This document shows positions 9,462 through 18,228 of a stretch of DNA of 64,000 bases, piece after piece (positions within the stretch are counted from its first letter, which is position 1; each line of letters opens with the position of its first letter). Made by a program: the position numbers and the translations under genes. Source of the stretch: an uncultured Hyphomicrobiales bacterium (GTDB lineage Bacteria; Pseudomonadota; Alphaproteobacteria; Rhizobiales; Beijerinckiaceae); the NCBI GenBank assembly GCA_903824185.1, contig CAIJVU010000074.1:1-64000 (forward strand), given 5' to 3'. Below the pieces are notes generated by a model. That model was not told where the DNA came from, did no database searches, and saw only the letters and a program-made list of their open reading frames with translations.

Positions 9462-10177
9462 TCCGCGTTAATCCTTGCGGTTTCATCAGTTACATGAATG
9501 TCGCGCATTAAATCCGGTGTCAGTGGGACAACCGAATCCTTTGCTTGGTAATCGTTCAAACGCTGCAAACGCGCAAGGGCTGCGCGGGCTGCTGGTCCGT
9601 CCATCAGGGCTGCATGTATCACATGGGACCGCCCGAAAGCCAAACCCAAATCCGTTGAATCAAGTCCTGAAAGGCACTCAACTGCCGATTTATGGTCCGC
9701 AGCTATGATTTTAACAAGGTTTTTAAGTTTATTCCGGCCATCATCCGCCCCATCGCTGGCCTCAATCAGGCCAATGACCTGATTGGAACGCAAGGCAGAC
9801 TCAACTTTTGCGAAGCCTGCAACAGCCTGACCGGCTTTATTGGCCAGACTGACCGATTCGCGGGCCCGCTGGATCAGCAGCGCTTCGACCTGCTCGGGCA
9901 AGTCTGGTGCAACCTGCACCTCGTTTTTGAACGCCCGCTTGAAAAGCCCCTTGCGCACAGCCTCCGCGACCTGCGCGTGACGCGCCGTCACCCAGGCCCC
10001 GCGGCCAGGCAGATTCTGTTTCAAATCAGCCACCACTGATCCATCCGGTGCCCGCACAAACCGCATCAACCCATCCGGCGAATGGGATTCACGCGTGACA
10101 ATGCAACGGCGCTCGGAGCCGTTGTCGTCATCATCGCGATGGATCCGTTTTGTGTTCAAAATAGACAGGGCCTTCAA
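9458..10177 (-). CDS. YlxR-family RNA-binding protein fused to an L7Ae-like domain
   Basis: A 239-residue protein. Residues about 22-95 are the YlxR (DUF448) domain, recognisable by [21 protein letters not shown] and LPGRGAWVT. The second half ([24 protein letters not shown] and the following Gly/Ala-rich part) looks like the ribosomal L7Ae/L30e fold. This two-domain form is standard between nusA and infB in alphaproteobacteria. B. subtilis YlxR (RnpM) binds RNase P RNA; whether this long form does so is not known from sequence. The start is uncertain: the longest frame uses TTG without a clear Shine-Dalgarno, and a TTG six codons later is possible. It overlaps infB by 4 bases. Confidence 0.88.
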   Translation of the reverse strand: MKALSILNTKRIHRDDDDNGSERRCIVTRESHSPDGLMRFVRAPDGSVVADLKQNLPGRGAWVTARHAQVAEAVRKGLFKRAFKNEVQVAPDLPEQVEALLIQRARESVSLANKAGQAVAGFAKVESALRSNQVIGLIEASDGADDGRNKLKNLVKIIAADHKSAVECLSGLDSTDLGLAFGRSHVIHAALMDGPAARAALARLQRLNDYQAKDSVVPLTPDLMRDIHVTDETARINAE

Positions 10178-10218
10178 GGTTCAGAGGTTTTAAGGAGGCG
10201 TAATAAAGAAAACAGTCG

Positions 10219-11799
10219 TTAAACGGCTGCATCCTCTGCATGGGTTTCAACAGGTGCTTCGATCCAACCGGCTTTGACACGCGCATTCATAATGATGGTT
10301 TCCGCATCCTCGCGTGACAATTCAAAGCCATCGAGGAAGCCCGCATTGCGCACATTTTCGCCGTTCTGACGTTCAGTCCAGCCTGTCAGATCGTCCGTGG
10401 CGCATCCTGCCAGATCCTCAACCGTTTTCACATCGTTTTCGCCCAAAGCCACCAGCATGGCGGTTGAAAGGCCTTCGACGGTCTTGAGGTCATCATCGAC
10501 ACCCAGTGCTTTGCGCTTGCTATCGAGATCCGCTTCGATGCGATCGAGATAGTCTTGCGCACGCCGCTGGATTTCCTGAGCCGTATCATCATCAAAACCT
10601 TCGATCGAGGCCAATTCTTCGGGAGCCACAAAAGCGATTTCGTCCACCGAGCGGAAACCTTCAGAGGCCAACAACTGACCAACGGTTTCATCAACATCCA
10701 AGGCTTCCATGAACAAAGCCGTGCGCTCGACAAACTCTTTCTGGCGACGCTCAGATTCTTCCGCCTCGGTCAGAATATCGATGTCCCAACCCGTCAACTG
10801 CGACGCAAGACGAACATTCTGACCACGACGACCAATCGCCAAAGACAGTTGCTCGTCGGGAACAACCACTTCAATACGTTCGGCGTCTTCATCAAGCACG
10901 ACCTTGGCAACTTCCGCAGGCTGCAAGGCATTCACGATGAAGGTAGCCACATCGGGCGACCAGGGAATGATGTCGATTTTTTCGCCTTGCAATTCACCGA
11001 CAACAGCCTGAACGCGCGAACCACGCATCCCGACGCAAGCGCCGACCGGATCAATCGACGTATCACGCGAAATCACAGCGATTTTTGCACGCGATCCGGG
11101 ATCACGGGCCACCGCTTTCACCTCGATAATCCCATCATAAATTTCAGGCACTTCTTGGGTGAACAATTTGGCCATGAATTGCGGATGGGTGCGTGACAAG
11201 AAAATCTGCGGTCCGCGTTGTTCGCGGCGCACATCATAAAGATAGGCTCTGATCCGATCACCCGGACGGAACATTTCACGCGGAATAAGATCATCGCGCC
11301 GTAAAATCGCTTCACCACGTCCCAAATCGACAATCACATTGCCATATTCAACACGCTTCACGAGCCCGTTGACCACTGTGCCAATGCGATCTTTGAATTC
11401 ATCATATTGGCGGTCACGTTCGGCTTCGCGCACCTTTTGGACGATCACCTGTTTGGCGGATTGCGCGGCAATACGGCCAAAATCAAACGGCGGCAATGTA
11501 TCGGCGATGGTGTCGCCTGCTTGGGCTGCCGGATTTTTGCGGCGGGCATCTTCTACCAGAATTTCCGTTGCCGGATTTTCAATCTGATCAACGATCAGCA
11601 AATGCCGCGAAATATTCAATTCGCCGGTGCGCGGATCAATGCGCGCATGCACATCGGTTTCCGTCCCGTATCGGGAGCGTGCAGCCTTGGCAATGGCATC
11701 CTCCATCGCAGCAATCACGATCTGCCGATCAATAACTTTTTCACGGGCAACCGCGTCAGCAATCTGCAACAGTTCAAGCCGATTGGCGGAAACAGCCAT
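10219..11799 (-). CDS. nusA: Transcription termination/antitermination factor NusA
   Basis: NusA binds RNA polymerase and nascent RNA and controls pausing, termination and antitermination. I selected the ATG (526 residues, MAVSANRLELLQIAD) because AAGGAG lies eight bases upstream; an in-frame GTG three codons earlier touches that Shine-Dalgarno. The order is N-terminal polymerase-binding domain (1-125), S1 domain (about 135-200), two KH domains (about 230-345, with GACVGMRGSRVQ and IGRRGQNVRLA), and two acidic helix-hairpin-helix repeats at the C-terminus as in proteobacteria. rimP ends 5 bases upstream. Confidence 0.96.
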   Translation of the reverse strand: MAVSANRLELLQIADAVAREKVIDRQIVIAAMEDAIAKAARSRYGTETDVHARIDPRTGELNISRHLLIVDQIENPATEILVEDARRKNPAAQAGDTIADTLPPFDFGRIAAQSAKQVIVQKVREAERDRQYDEFKDRIGTVVNGLVKRVEYGNVIVDLGRGEAILRRDDLIPREMFRPGDRIRAYLYDVRREQRGPQIFLSRTHPQFMAKLFTQEVPEIYDGIIEVKAVARDPGSRAKIAVISRDTSIDPVGACVGMRGSRVQAVVGELQGEKIDIIPWSPDVATFIVNALQPAEVAKVVLDEDAERIEVVVPDEQLSLAIGRRGQNVRLASQLTGWDIDILTEAEESERRQKEFVERTALFMEALDVDETVGQLLASEGFRSVDEIAFVAPEELASIEGFDDDTAQEIQRRAQDYLDRIEADLDSKRKALGVDDDLKTVEGLSTAMLVALGENDVKTVEDLAGCATDDLTGWTERQNGENVRNAGFLDGFELSREDAETIIMNARVKAGWIEAPVETHAEDAAV

Positions 11800-11804
11800 G
11801 GGCG

Positions 11805-12530
11805 TCACTCCTTGGTTTTGGCAAAGCGGCCGGGCCCTTTTTTGCGGGGCACTGGCTTTTTGGGTTTAAAGGGCGTTTTTGCTGGCTGAAAAGGCTTATG
11901 CCCTTCCAGCATCGTCTCGGTTTCAGCGTCATCAGCTGATTCAAAATCGTCGTCATCAAAGTCTTCGTCATCACCGGCCACTTCACGCGCGGCCTTGTCA
12001 CGACGCAGGGATTCACGGATCAGATCATCGGTCAACACAAGCCATGCGCTCTCGATGCTGCGAATGGAAAAACGCAAATCGGGATCATCCCCTTCTTTGA
12101 CGTCTGTACGGCGCACAATCACCGTCTCGCCTTCCGTGCCGATCAGAATTCCACGCCCGCGCCTGCGGCCATCAACAATCTGACTTAATTCGATTTTTGC
12201 CTCATGGCCGGCCCAGCGATCAAAATCGCTCAAGCGCACCAGCGGCCGATCGATACCGGGCGAGGAAATTTCCAGATGATAAGGCGTCCCCACGGGATCC
12301 TCGACATCCAGCAAAGGCGACAATGTCCGGCTGATGGTTTCGCAATCCTCAACGGTCATGCTGCCATCGGGCCGCTCGGCCATGATCTGAACCGTGCATC
12401 CGTTTTGGGCTGAAATCTTAACGCGCACAAGCCTGTAGCCCAGATGCTCGATGCTGGGCTCGACAACTTTTGCCATGCGGGCGGCAACGCCATTTTCAAC
12501 AATCAGACGGGTGTCTGTGGATAAGGTCAC
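11805..12530 (-). CDS. rimP: Ribosome maturation factor RimP
   Basis: RimP acts in 30S assembly. Family features are [37 protein letters not shown] and [14 protein letters not shown]. The C-terminal 70 residues are an acidic then Lys/Pro-rich extension seen in alphaproteobacteria. I place the start at a GTG (241 residues, opening [14 protein letters not shown]) because the upstream ATG at 12590 would begin before a strong terminator-like hairpin in the leader and has no Shine-Dalgarno. The GTG has GGA seven bases upstream. It is the first gene of the nusA-infB operon. Confidence 0.92.
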   Translation of the reverse strand: MTLSTDTRLIVENGVAARMAKVVEPSIEHLGYRLVRVKISAQNGCTVQIMAERPDGSMTVEDCETISRTLSPLLDVEDPVGTPYHLEISSPGIDRPLVRLSDFDRWAGHEAKIELSQIVDGRRRGRGILIGTEGETVIVRRTDVKEGDDPDLRFSIRSIESAWLVLTDDLIRESLRRDKAAREVAGDDEDFDDDDFESADDAETETMLEGHKPFQPAKTPFKPKKPVPRKKGPGRFAKTKE

Positions 12531-12544
12531 GGATAATCCAGCCA

Positions 12545-12577
12545 ATAAAAAAGAGCGGGTCCGGACGGGCCCACTCT
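12545..12577 (-). terminator. Attenuator-like terminator in the rimP-nusA-infB leader
   Basis: On the minus strand AGAGTGGGCCC-GTCC-GGACCCGCTCT forms an 11 bp stem (one G-U, one mismatch) followed by TTTTTTA, just upstream of the rimP GTG start. A putative attenuator before rimP has been described in alphaproteobacteria (the RimP-leader family). The position and strand fit that element. Its terminator would cut off the whole nusA-infB operon unless relieved. Confidence 0.75.
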
Positions 12578-12731
12578 CATGAAAGGTCATGATGAGATAT
12601 TAATGACGCTCTTATCGCGCAAAAGGCTTGAGAAAGCAAGCCTTTTCTCAGATGACCACCCAAGTGCGCGGGCTGATAACCTTTTGGTGACCAGTTTATG
12701 CGATTTTGCTGCCCGTTAGAGAGGGTGCAGA

Positions 12732-13766
12732 GTGGCAGAGCGGGTAATTCTGGACGCATTGGAGGAAGCCATCGGGACCCGTGACAGCGCGGTTCCCGGA
12801 CGGGTTTTGCTGCGTCTGGTGGCTTTGCAAGAGAGCCTATCCGCTCATCAAAAATCCCTACAAGACATTGATTTTGATGGTTTTTTTGTGAAGCTTTTGG
12901 CTGCCTGCGACGGTGGGACGCGACGGGGTCTGGCGCAGCATTGGTGCGGGCAAAACACCCCCCCCAAACAAGCCCTGATTGTGCTGGCTTTAGACCGCGA
13001 TCCGGCGCTGGCGACCTATGTCATCCATACCGCTAAGTCATTGACAGAAAACGATTTATTATACATTGCCGAGCGCGGAACACCCGTCCAGTGGCATGCT
13101 CTGGCGGAACGCGCGGACTTATCCGCCTTAGTCGTTGATTTCCTGATGATTTTTGCCGATTCCACGACGCGGACACGCCTCAAATCCAACCCCTTTGCGG
13201 CTTGGTCGGCACCGGCTGAAAACCTGTTTAACCGAACGAACAAAGCCCCTATCCCGTCCCTTAAGACGGTTTGTTCGCAAACAAACCCGCCCGAAACAGC
13301 CAAAAAATCGCCCGAACCAAGCCTATCCGACGGCCCCCTATCTCTGTTTCCGCGCCGCGATGCCCTGTTGCTGGCGACCCGTCTCGCTTTGCATCATCTC
13401 GCCCAAAAGCAAGGGGTGCGCGAAATGTTGCCCGCCCTTTTGACGCGCGATCTGGCTGAGGGCCATCACGCCCGCTTGCTGGCCCGTCTGGCGCTGGCAG
13501 CCCTGTTACCGGCTGAGACGGTGGTGCGCAGCTATACGTCAAATGAGGCCCGCTACTTCGCCACCCTCTTATGGGCGCTCTATCTCCCGCAAGAAGTGTT
13601 TGATCGTTTGATGGTTCTGAAGCAGCACAATTTCCCGCTGCAGGCGCCAGACCTAGTGCCGCATTTGCTCGACCATCCGCTGACCCCGCAACAGGCCCGT
13701 CAAGCGTTGCTGTTTCTCAGTCGCGGTGATCAAAAAGGCGCTCAGGCCCCCGCCGCCTTGCGGTGA
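12732..13766 (+). CDS. DUF2336-like protein, function unknown
   Basis: A 344-residue, Ala/Leu-rich, almost entirely helical protein. The segment TYVIHTAKSLTENDLLYIAERG with the following WHALAERADLSALVVDFLM and NPFAAW resembles the HEAT-like helical repeats of alphaproteobacterial DUF2336 proteins, but the match is partial. A low-complexity Ser/Pro/Lys linker (about 165-205) separates two helical halves. GTG start with GAGGGT about six bases upstream. It is divergent from the rimP operon. Its 3' end overlaps the convergent trmB 3' end by 50 bases. Confidence 0.6.
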   Translation: MAERVILDALEEAIGTRDSAVPGRVLLRLVALQESLSAHQKSLQDIDFDGFFVKLLAACDGGTRRGLAQHWCGQNTPPKQALIVLALDRDPALATYVIHTAKSLTENDLLYIAERGTPVQWHALAERADLSALVVDFLMIFADSTTRTRLKSNPFAAWSAPAENLFNRTNKAPIPSLKTVCSQTNPPETAKKSPEPSLSDGPLSLFPRRDALLLATRLALHHLAQKQGVREMLPALLTRDLAEGHHARLLARLALAALLPAETVVRSYTSNEARYFATLLWALYLPQEVFDRLMVLKQHNFPLQAPDLVPHLLDHPLTPQQARQALLFLSRGDQKGAQAPAALR

Positions 13767-14445
13767 TATAAGAGGGAACCCGTCCCTCCCGCAAAGCCTT
13801 GGCCTCGTAGCGGGTACTTTCCCACCCCGCCCATGGCTGCTTCCAATCCGCTGCCGTATCAGCCAGCCAGTCAAAATGCGGAGATTTCAGAAGCCGCGCC
13901 AAAGTCCAGCCGACATAATGATCAATGTCGCTGGCAAAACAAAACAGACCCTGGGGCTTTAACACCCGCGCAAATTCCGCAAGCGTGGCCTCGGATACAA
14001 AGCGGCGCTTGTGATGCCGGCGTTTCGGCCAGGGGTCGGGATAGAGAAGATAGATCCGGTCCAGCGAGGCATCGGGCAACTGACCCAAAAGCTCAACCGC
14101 ATCATCGTCATGCAAGCGGATATTATCGAGACCGGTGCGCCCGATGGCCGCCACCAATTTGGCCAGCCCATTGATAAAGGGCTCGCATCCGAAATGGCCA
14201 ATCTCGGGATGGGCTTGGGCATTGCGCAACAAATGCTCGCCGCCGCCAAAGCCGATTTCCAGCCAATAATTTTGATAAGGTGTTGCAAAAACCTGCTGCG
14301 GCACAACAGGTTTTTGACAATCAAGCGCCAATTTCGGAAACAGGCCGGACAAGCTTTCAGCCTGTTCTTTGCGCAATTTCTTTCCGTGGCGGCGGCCAAA
14401 AAAGGCCCCCGCTTTGCCGGATGGATCTGCGAGATCGCGCTGCAA
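13717..14445 (-). CDS. trmB: tRNA (guanine-N7-)-methyltransferase
   Basis: A SAM-dependent enzyme that forms m7G46 in the variable loop of tRNAs. It has 242 residues. The family N-terminus FFGRRHGKKLR is at 15-25, the SAM-binding motif LEIGFGGGEH at 62-71, and the signature PDPWPKRRHHKRR near 137-149. The start is TTG two bases after the metK stop, with no good alternative, so translation probably depends on metK. Its product uses the SAM made by the gene just upstream. The 3' end overlaps the opposing DUF2336-like gene. Confidence 0.95.
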   Translation of the reverse strand: MQRDLADPSGKAGAFFGRRHGKKLRKEQAESLSGLFPKLALDCQKPVVPQQVFATPYQNYWLEIGFGGGEHLLRNAQAHPEIGHFGCEPFINGLAKLVAAIGRTGLDNIRLHDDDAVELLGQLPDASLDRIYLLYPDPWPKRRHHKRRFVSEATLAEFARVLKPQGLFCFASDIDHYVGWTLARLLKSPHFDWLADTAADWKQPWAGWESTRYEAKALREGRVPSYITARRRGPERLFDHRD

Positions 14446-14447
14446 GC

Positions 14448-15650
14448 TTAAATCTGCGATTTAAGCTTGTCTGCGATGTCGGTTTTTTCCCAAGAGAAGC
14501 CGCCATCGGCATCAGGCTGACGTCCGAAGTGACCATAAGCCGCTGTGCGCGCATAGATCGGCTTATTGAGATCGAGATGAGAGCGGATGCCGCGCGGCGT
14601 CAGATCCATCACGTCATTTTTGGCGAACAAGGCCTCTACTGCAGCCTCTTCGATTTTGCCGGTGCCATGGAAATCGGCATAGATCGACAAAGGACGCGCC
14701 ACGCCAATGGCGTAAGACAGCTGGATGGTGCAACGCTCGGCCAAACCGGCGGCCACCACGTTTTTCGCCAGATAGCGGGCGGCATAAGCGGCTGAACGGT
14801 CCACTTTTGTCGGATCCTTACCGGAAAACGCCCCGCCGCCATGCGGTGCCGCGCCACCATAAGTATCCACAATGATCTTGCGGCCTGTCAAACCACAATC
14901 GCCGTCTGGTCCGCCGATATAGAATTTACCGGTCGGGTTGATGTGCCAGACCGTGTCCTTGCTGATCCAGCCATCCGGCAAGGCCTTGCGGACATAGGGC
15001 TCGACCAGTTCACGCACCTGATGCGAGGTCATATTTTCAATCAGATGCTGGTGGGACACCACAATCTGCGTCACACCGACCGGCTTGCCATTGGCATAAC
15101 GGATGGTGACTTGCGACTTGGAATCCGGACCCAAAACCTTTTCTTGATCGGCATGCCGCGCCTCGGAAATCAAACGCAGGATTTTATGCGCATAATAGAG
15201 CGGAGCGGGCATCAATTCAGGGGTTTCGGTGCAGGCATAACCGAACATGATCCCTTGATCGCCAGCGCCCTCTTCCTGATTGGTGGGCTGGCGGGCATCC
15301 ACGCCTTGCGCAATATCCGCCGACTGCGGATGCAACAAAACCTCGATATTGCAGTCTTCCCAATGGAAGCCGTCCTGCTCGTATCCGATGTCGCGAATGG
15401 CCATCCGGGCGGTATGGGCGATCAGATCCTTGCTGACGGTAACAGGGCCGCGGGTTTCGCCGGCAATCACAACCTGATTGGTGGTGGCGAGCGTTTCGCA
15501 AGCGGCGCGGATATCCCAAGGGGAAATGCCTGCCTTCGGGCCCTCACGGAAGAAGAGATCCACGATCTCATCGGAAATCCGGTCGCAGACTTTGTCTGGG
15601 TGACCTTCGGATACGGATTCACTGGTAAATAAATAGTCTTTTCTGGACAT
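14448..15650 (-). CDS. metK: S-adenosylmethionine synthetase
   Basis: Makes SAM from methionine and ATP. The ATG gives 400 residues ([20 protein letters not shown], with His17 of the GHPDK motif); a TTG two codons earlier is less likely. The glycine-rich loop [19 protein letters not shown] and the [10 protein letters not shown] motif are both present. Upstream lies an XRE regulator in the same direction and a 26-base inverted repeat, and trmB follows after 2 bases. I looked for SAM-II or SAM/SAH riboswitch motifs in the leader and did not see one. Confidence 0.97.
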   Translation of the reverse strand: MSRKDYLFTSESVSEGHPDKVCDRISDEIVDLFFREGPKAGISPWDIRAACETLATTNQVVIAGETRGPVTVSKDLIAHTARMAIRDIGYEQDGFHWEDCNIEVLLHPQSADIAQGVDARQPTNQEEGAGDQGIMFGYACTETPELMPAPLYYAHKILRLISEARHADQEKVLGPDSKSQVTIRYANGKPVGVTQIVVSHQHLIENMTSHQVRELVEPYVRKALPDGWISKDTVWHINPTGKFYIGGPDGDCGLTGRKIIVDTYGGAAPHGGGAFSGKDPTKVDRSAAYAARYLAKNVVAAGLAERCTIQLSYAIGVARPLSIYADFHGTGKIEEAAVEALFAKNDVMDLTPRGIRSHLDLNKPIYARTAAYGHFGRQPDADGGFSWEKTDIADKLKSQI

Positions 15651-15720
15651 GGACAATCACCCGCGTTGAGCCATTCTGGCCGCTTGGACAACAAAATCTA
15701 CTTTCGGGTGGTGCCAAGAC

Positions 15721-15732
15721 GCGTTCTTTTTG
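15721..15732. promoter_or_regulatory. 12-base motif in the metK leader shared, inverted, with the xre upstream region
   Basis: GCGTTCTTTTTG occurs here on the plus strand and its exact reverse complement occurs at 16422-16433 upstream of xre. In both places it borders a TTGAC sequence. A shared element on either side of a regulator gene suggests a binding site, but two copies could be chance. Confidence 0.35.
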
Positions 15733-15748
15733 TCAAGCGATTCTGGCG

Positions 15749-15774
15749 ATTTTGTTCCGTAATCCGAACAAAAT
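15749..15774. promoter_or_regulatory. Perfect 9 bp inverted repeat between xre and metK
   Basis: ATTTTGTTC, 8 bases, GAACAAAAT. The repeat just reaches the xre stop codon and lies about 100 bases upstream of metK. It is not followed by a U-run on the minus strand, so an operator for a dimeric HTH protein is at least as likely as a terminator. Confidence 0.45.
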
Positions 15775-16259
15775 TATTCGGAAAAATGCGAGTCGGCCCG
15801 TGCCATCACATCGATCAGCTCCAAAATCCGTTTCCGGATTTTGGGGTCTTTGATCTTGGTAAAGGCCTGCATCAAATGAATGCCCTCTGTGGTGGACATG
15901 AATTCGGTGACATAGCTTGCGGCCAAACTCTCTCTGAAGCCGTCATTGGATGACACGGTGCTGCTATGAAGCGGGGCCCCTTCAAAGAAAAATTCAACCG
16001 GCACATTCAACACGATCCCGACCTGTTGCAGCCGACTGGCGCCGATGCGGTTTGTTCCCTTCTCGTATTTTTGAATTTGCTGAAAGGTCAAACCGATGGC
16101 ATCACCCAAGCGCTCCTGACTCATGCCGAGCATGATGCGGCGCATTCGGATGCGGGCCCCGACATATTGGTCGATGGGGTTGGGGGTTCTTTTATGGGGT
16201 GGTGTTTCGCCCGCAGTGGGGCTGTCTGAATTATATTCAGAGTCTGCCTGTTCAGTCAT
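15774..16259 (-). CDS. XRE-family transcriptional regulator next to metK
   Basis: A 161-residue cytoplasmic DNA-binding protein. The HTH (about 40-75: MLGMSQERLGDAIGLTFQQIQKYE) is the conserved Rhizobiales type, preceded by PNPIDQYVGARIRMRR and followed by GASRLQQ and a VPVEFFFEG segment. The helical C-terminus presumably dimerises. The ATG start is chosen over a TTG two codons upstream because GGGTGA sits seven to eight bases before it; the metK leader has the same GGGTGATTG string. The gene is co-oriented with metK and trmB. Nearby inverted repeats could be its operators. Confidence 0.9.
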   Translation of the reverse strand: MTEQADSEYNSDSPTAGETPPHKRTPNPIDQYVGARIRMRRIMLGMSQERLGDAIGLTFQQIQKYEKGTNRIGASRLQQVGIVLNVPVEFFFEGAPLHSSTVSSNDGFRESLAASYVTEFMSTTEGIHLMQAFTKIKDPKIRKRILELIDVMARADSHFSE

Positions 16260-16563
16260 GTTCAATCACCCAAATAATTTGAAAATAAAGACCGGCCTCA
16301 AAGGCCACGGGCACAAACGTCATAAACAAAAGACGGTGTCTCTGAGCAGAGATCAGGCCAGCCACGCGGGACAGATAAAAGAGGAGAATAAACAGAACTC
16401 AAACACGTCTCGCTGGGGAGTCAAAAAGAACGCGACAAAGGACGTGTGAAAAAAGCAGCCATGCCGTCAGGCTGTTTTATTTAATAAGACTCCGATGGCT
16501 CTTGTCAATCAGAGATTGTAATGCGGGCAGCTCATCACCAAAAAAAACCATCAGCCTTTTGTC
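16260..16563. other. Intergenic stretch between lnt and xre
   Basis: About 300 bases with no coding sequence that I can support. It contains the lnt terminator, the second copy of the motif shared with the metK leader (16422-16433), and should contain the xre promoter on the minus strand, for which I see only weak candidates. Confidence 0.6.
16448..16475 (-). terminator. Terminator downstream of lnt
   Basis: On the minus strand CAGCC, a 9-base loop, GGCTG, then CTTTTTTC, about 90 bases after the lnt stop. The stem is short but the U-run is good. A TTTT on the other side would allow weak action in the plus direction too. Confidence 0.6.
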
Positions 16564-18228
16564 TCAATCGGCTTTCTTCATGTCAGGCTTGCGGGCATGG
16601 GCTTTATGTCTGGTACGCCACTTTTCGCGGCAGGCCGGCCACATCAACAAGGCCATGAGAAACAACGGAACCGCATGCCCTCCCAAGGCAAACAAAGGCG
16701 GGGTAATGGCTTTTGGCAACGGCGATGTGAAAGCGCCGCTTTCCCCCAAGCGCAAACCCGCAATGATGCGGCCATAAGGATCAACGACTGCCGACAATCC
16801 GCCATTGGCCGAGCGGACCAAGGGCACGCCTTCTTCAATCGCCCGCAGCCGCGCTTGGGCAAAATGTTGATGAGGGCCGGGGCTGACCCCAAACCATGCA
16901 TCATTGGTGAGATTTAAAAACACCGAGGGACGATGATCGGCGCGTGTGACGGCGGCAGGAAAAATGCTCTCGTAACAAATCAAGGCCTGAACCTTATCAA
17001 GACCCGGCACGGGTAAAAACTGATAGGTTTCGGCTGCTGTAAAAATACCCGGCGAGGGAACAAATTGCCGCAAACCCAGACGGCCCAAAAGATCGGCAAA
17101 AGGCAGATATTCTCCGAAAGGCACGAGATGGACTTTATCGGTTGTGGCCGTTATTTCGCCCTTGGCTGTGACCACCATGGCGGAATTATAATAGCGTCTG
17201 ACAGCAAGCGGTGAGGCCAGCCGGTCATCTCGCACAGCCCCCGTGATCAAGACGGCGTCAGGGGCCAGCAAGGCTGCGATTTGCTGCAAGGCCAAGGCGT
17301 CGCGGGCCACCAAAAAGGGAAAAGCGGATTCCGGCCAGATGACATGTGTCACCCCGCGCATGCCGATTTTTTCTGGACCCAATCCTTGCGCCGTCATGGA
17401 CAGATAGGCCCGCATGATCTCGTCACGATAAGCGGGGGTGAATTTCGCATCTTGGGCAATATTGGGTTGCAACACCCGCAAGCGTACATGATCGACAAAG
17501 GCAGGCGGCGAGAGAGACAGCCGCGCCAATCCCCCCGCTGTCATCGCGCACAAAAGCAACAGCGCCCCCGTCATCACGGGTTTGCGCAAAAGCCATGCCT
17601 GTTGCTTTTTGAAAGGCGCGTCAAACAGGCTGGCCGGTGCCGCTGCACAAAAGACAGCAAGCACGGTCAGACCGGGTTGACCGACAAGCGAAGCGGTTTG
17701 TGCCCAAGCGGGAATGGCGGCGAGTGCCAAGCCGAAACTGTTCCAAGGCAGGCCGGTGAAGACAAGACCACGCAGCCATTCCGAACATCCCAAGACCGCG
17801 GCCAATGTCAAGATCCGCGAGGCATGGGCTGACCAAAAAAACAGAGACATGACACAGGCCAAAGCCGTGAAGAGCGCAAGCACCGCAGGCAGGCCGAAAA
17901 TGCCCAAAGGGATCAAGAGAGCGAATTGATCAGGCTCGACCAGAAAGGCATAAGCAAGCCACCAGAGACCCGCCGTAAAATAACCAAAACCCAAAAACCA
18001 ACCTGCAACAAAACAGCGTTTGATTTTTTGTCCCCAGGCTTGCCTGAGGGCGTTGATCTGATCAAGCACCCATACAGCCAGCACCATCATCGGGATGAGC
18101 ATGAAAGGCAGATCAAAAGGCGGCATAGAAAGCGCGCCCAAGGCACCCCCCATCAGCAAAACAACCGGATGACTGACCGGCCATTTGCGGGGATCCCATG
18201 AGATCCCATGCCCAGAGCCGAGGCTCAT
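16564..18228 (-). CDS. lnt: Apolipoprotein N-acyltransferase
   Basis: An inner-membrane enzyme that adds the third acyl chain to the N-terminal Cys of lipoproteins. It has 554 residues. The first 210 or so carry several hydrophobic membrane segments. The periplasmic nitrilase domain (about 240-490) has the expected triad motifs WPESAFPF (Glu), KVHLVPFGEYLP (Lys) and ICYESIFP (Cys). A final membrane helix precedes a basic tail. The ATG overlaps the corC stop by 4 bases. Confidence 0.95.
   Translation of the reverse strand: MSLGSGHGISWDPRKWPVSHPVVLLMGGALGALSMPPFDLPFMLIPMMVLAVWVLDQINALRQAWGQKIKRCFVAGWFLGFGYFTAGLWWLAYAFLVEPDQFALLIPLGIFGLPAVLALFTALACVMSLFFWSAHASRILTLAAVLGCSEWLRGLVFTGLPWNSFGLALAAIPAWAQTASLVGQPGLTVLAVFCAAAPASLFDAPFKKQQAWLLRKPVMTGALLLLCAMTAGGLARLSLSPPAFVDHVRLRVLQPNIAQDAKFTPAYRDEIMRAYLSMTAQGLGPEKIGMRGVTHVIWPESAFPFLVARDALALQQIAALLAPDAVLITGAVRDDRLASPLAVRRYYNSAMVVTAKGEITATTDKVHLVPFGEYLPFADLLGRLGLRQFVPSPGIFTAAETYQFLPVPGLDKVQALICYESIFPAAVTRADHRPSVFLNLTNDAWFGVSPGPHQHFAQARLRAIEEGVPLVRSANGGLSAVVDPYGRIIAGLRLGESGAFTSPLPKAITPPLFALGGHAVPLFLMALLMWPACREKWRTRHKAHARKPDMKKAD

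Noticed and set aside
12531-12590. ATG at 12590 as start of rimP
   Set aside because: No ribosome binding site, and the terminator-like hairpin would fall inside the coding region; the GTG at 12530 fits better.
15651-15773. SAM-sensing riboswitch upstream of metK
   Set aside because: I looked for SAM-II and SAM/SAH core motifs on the minus strand and saw neither; only the inverted repeat and short hairpins are present.
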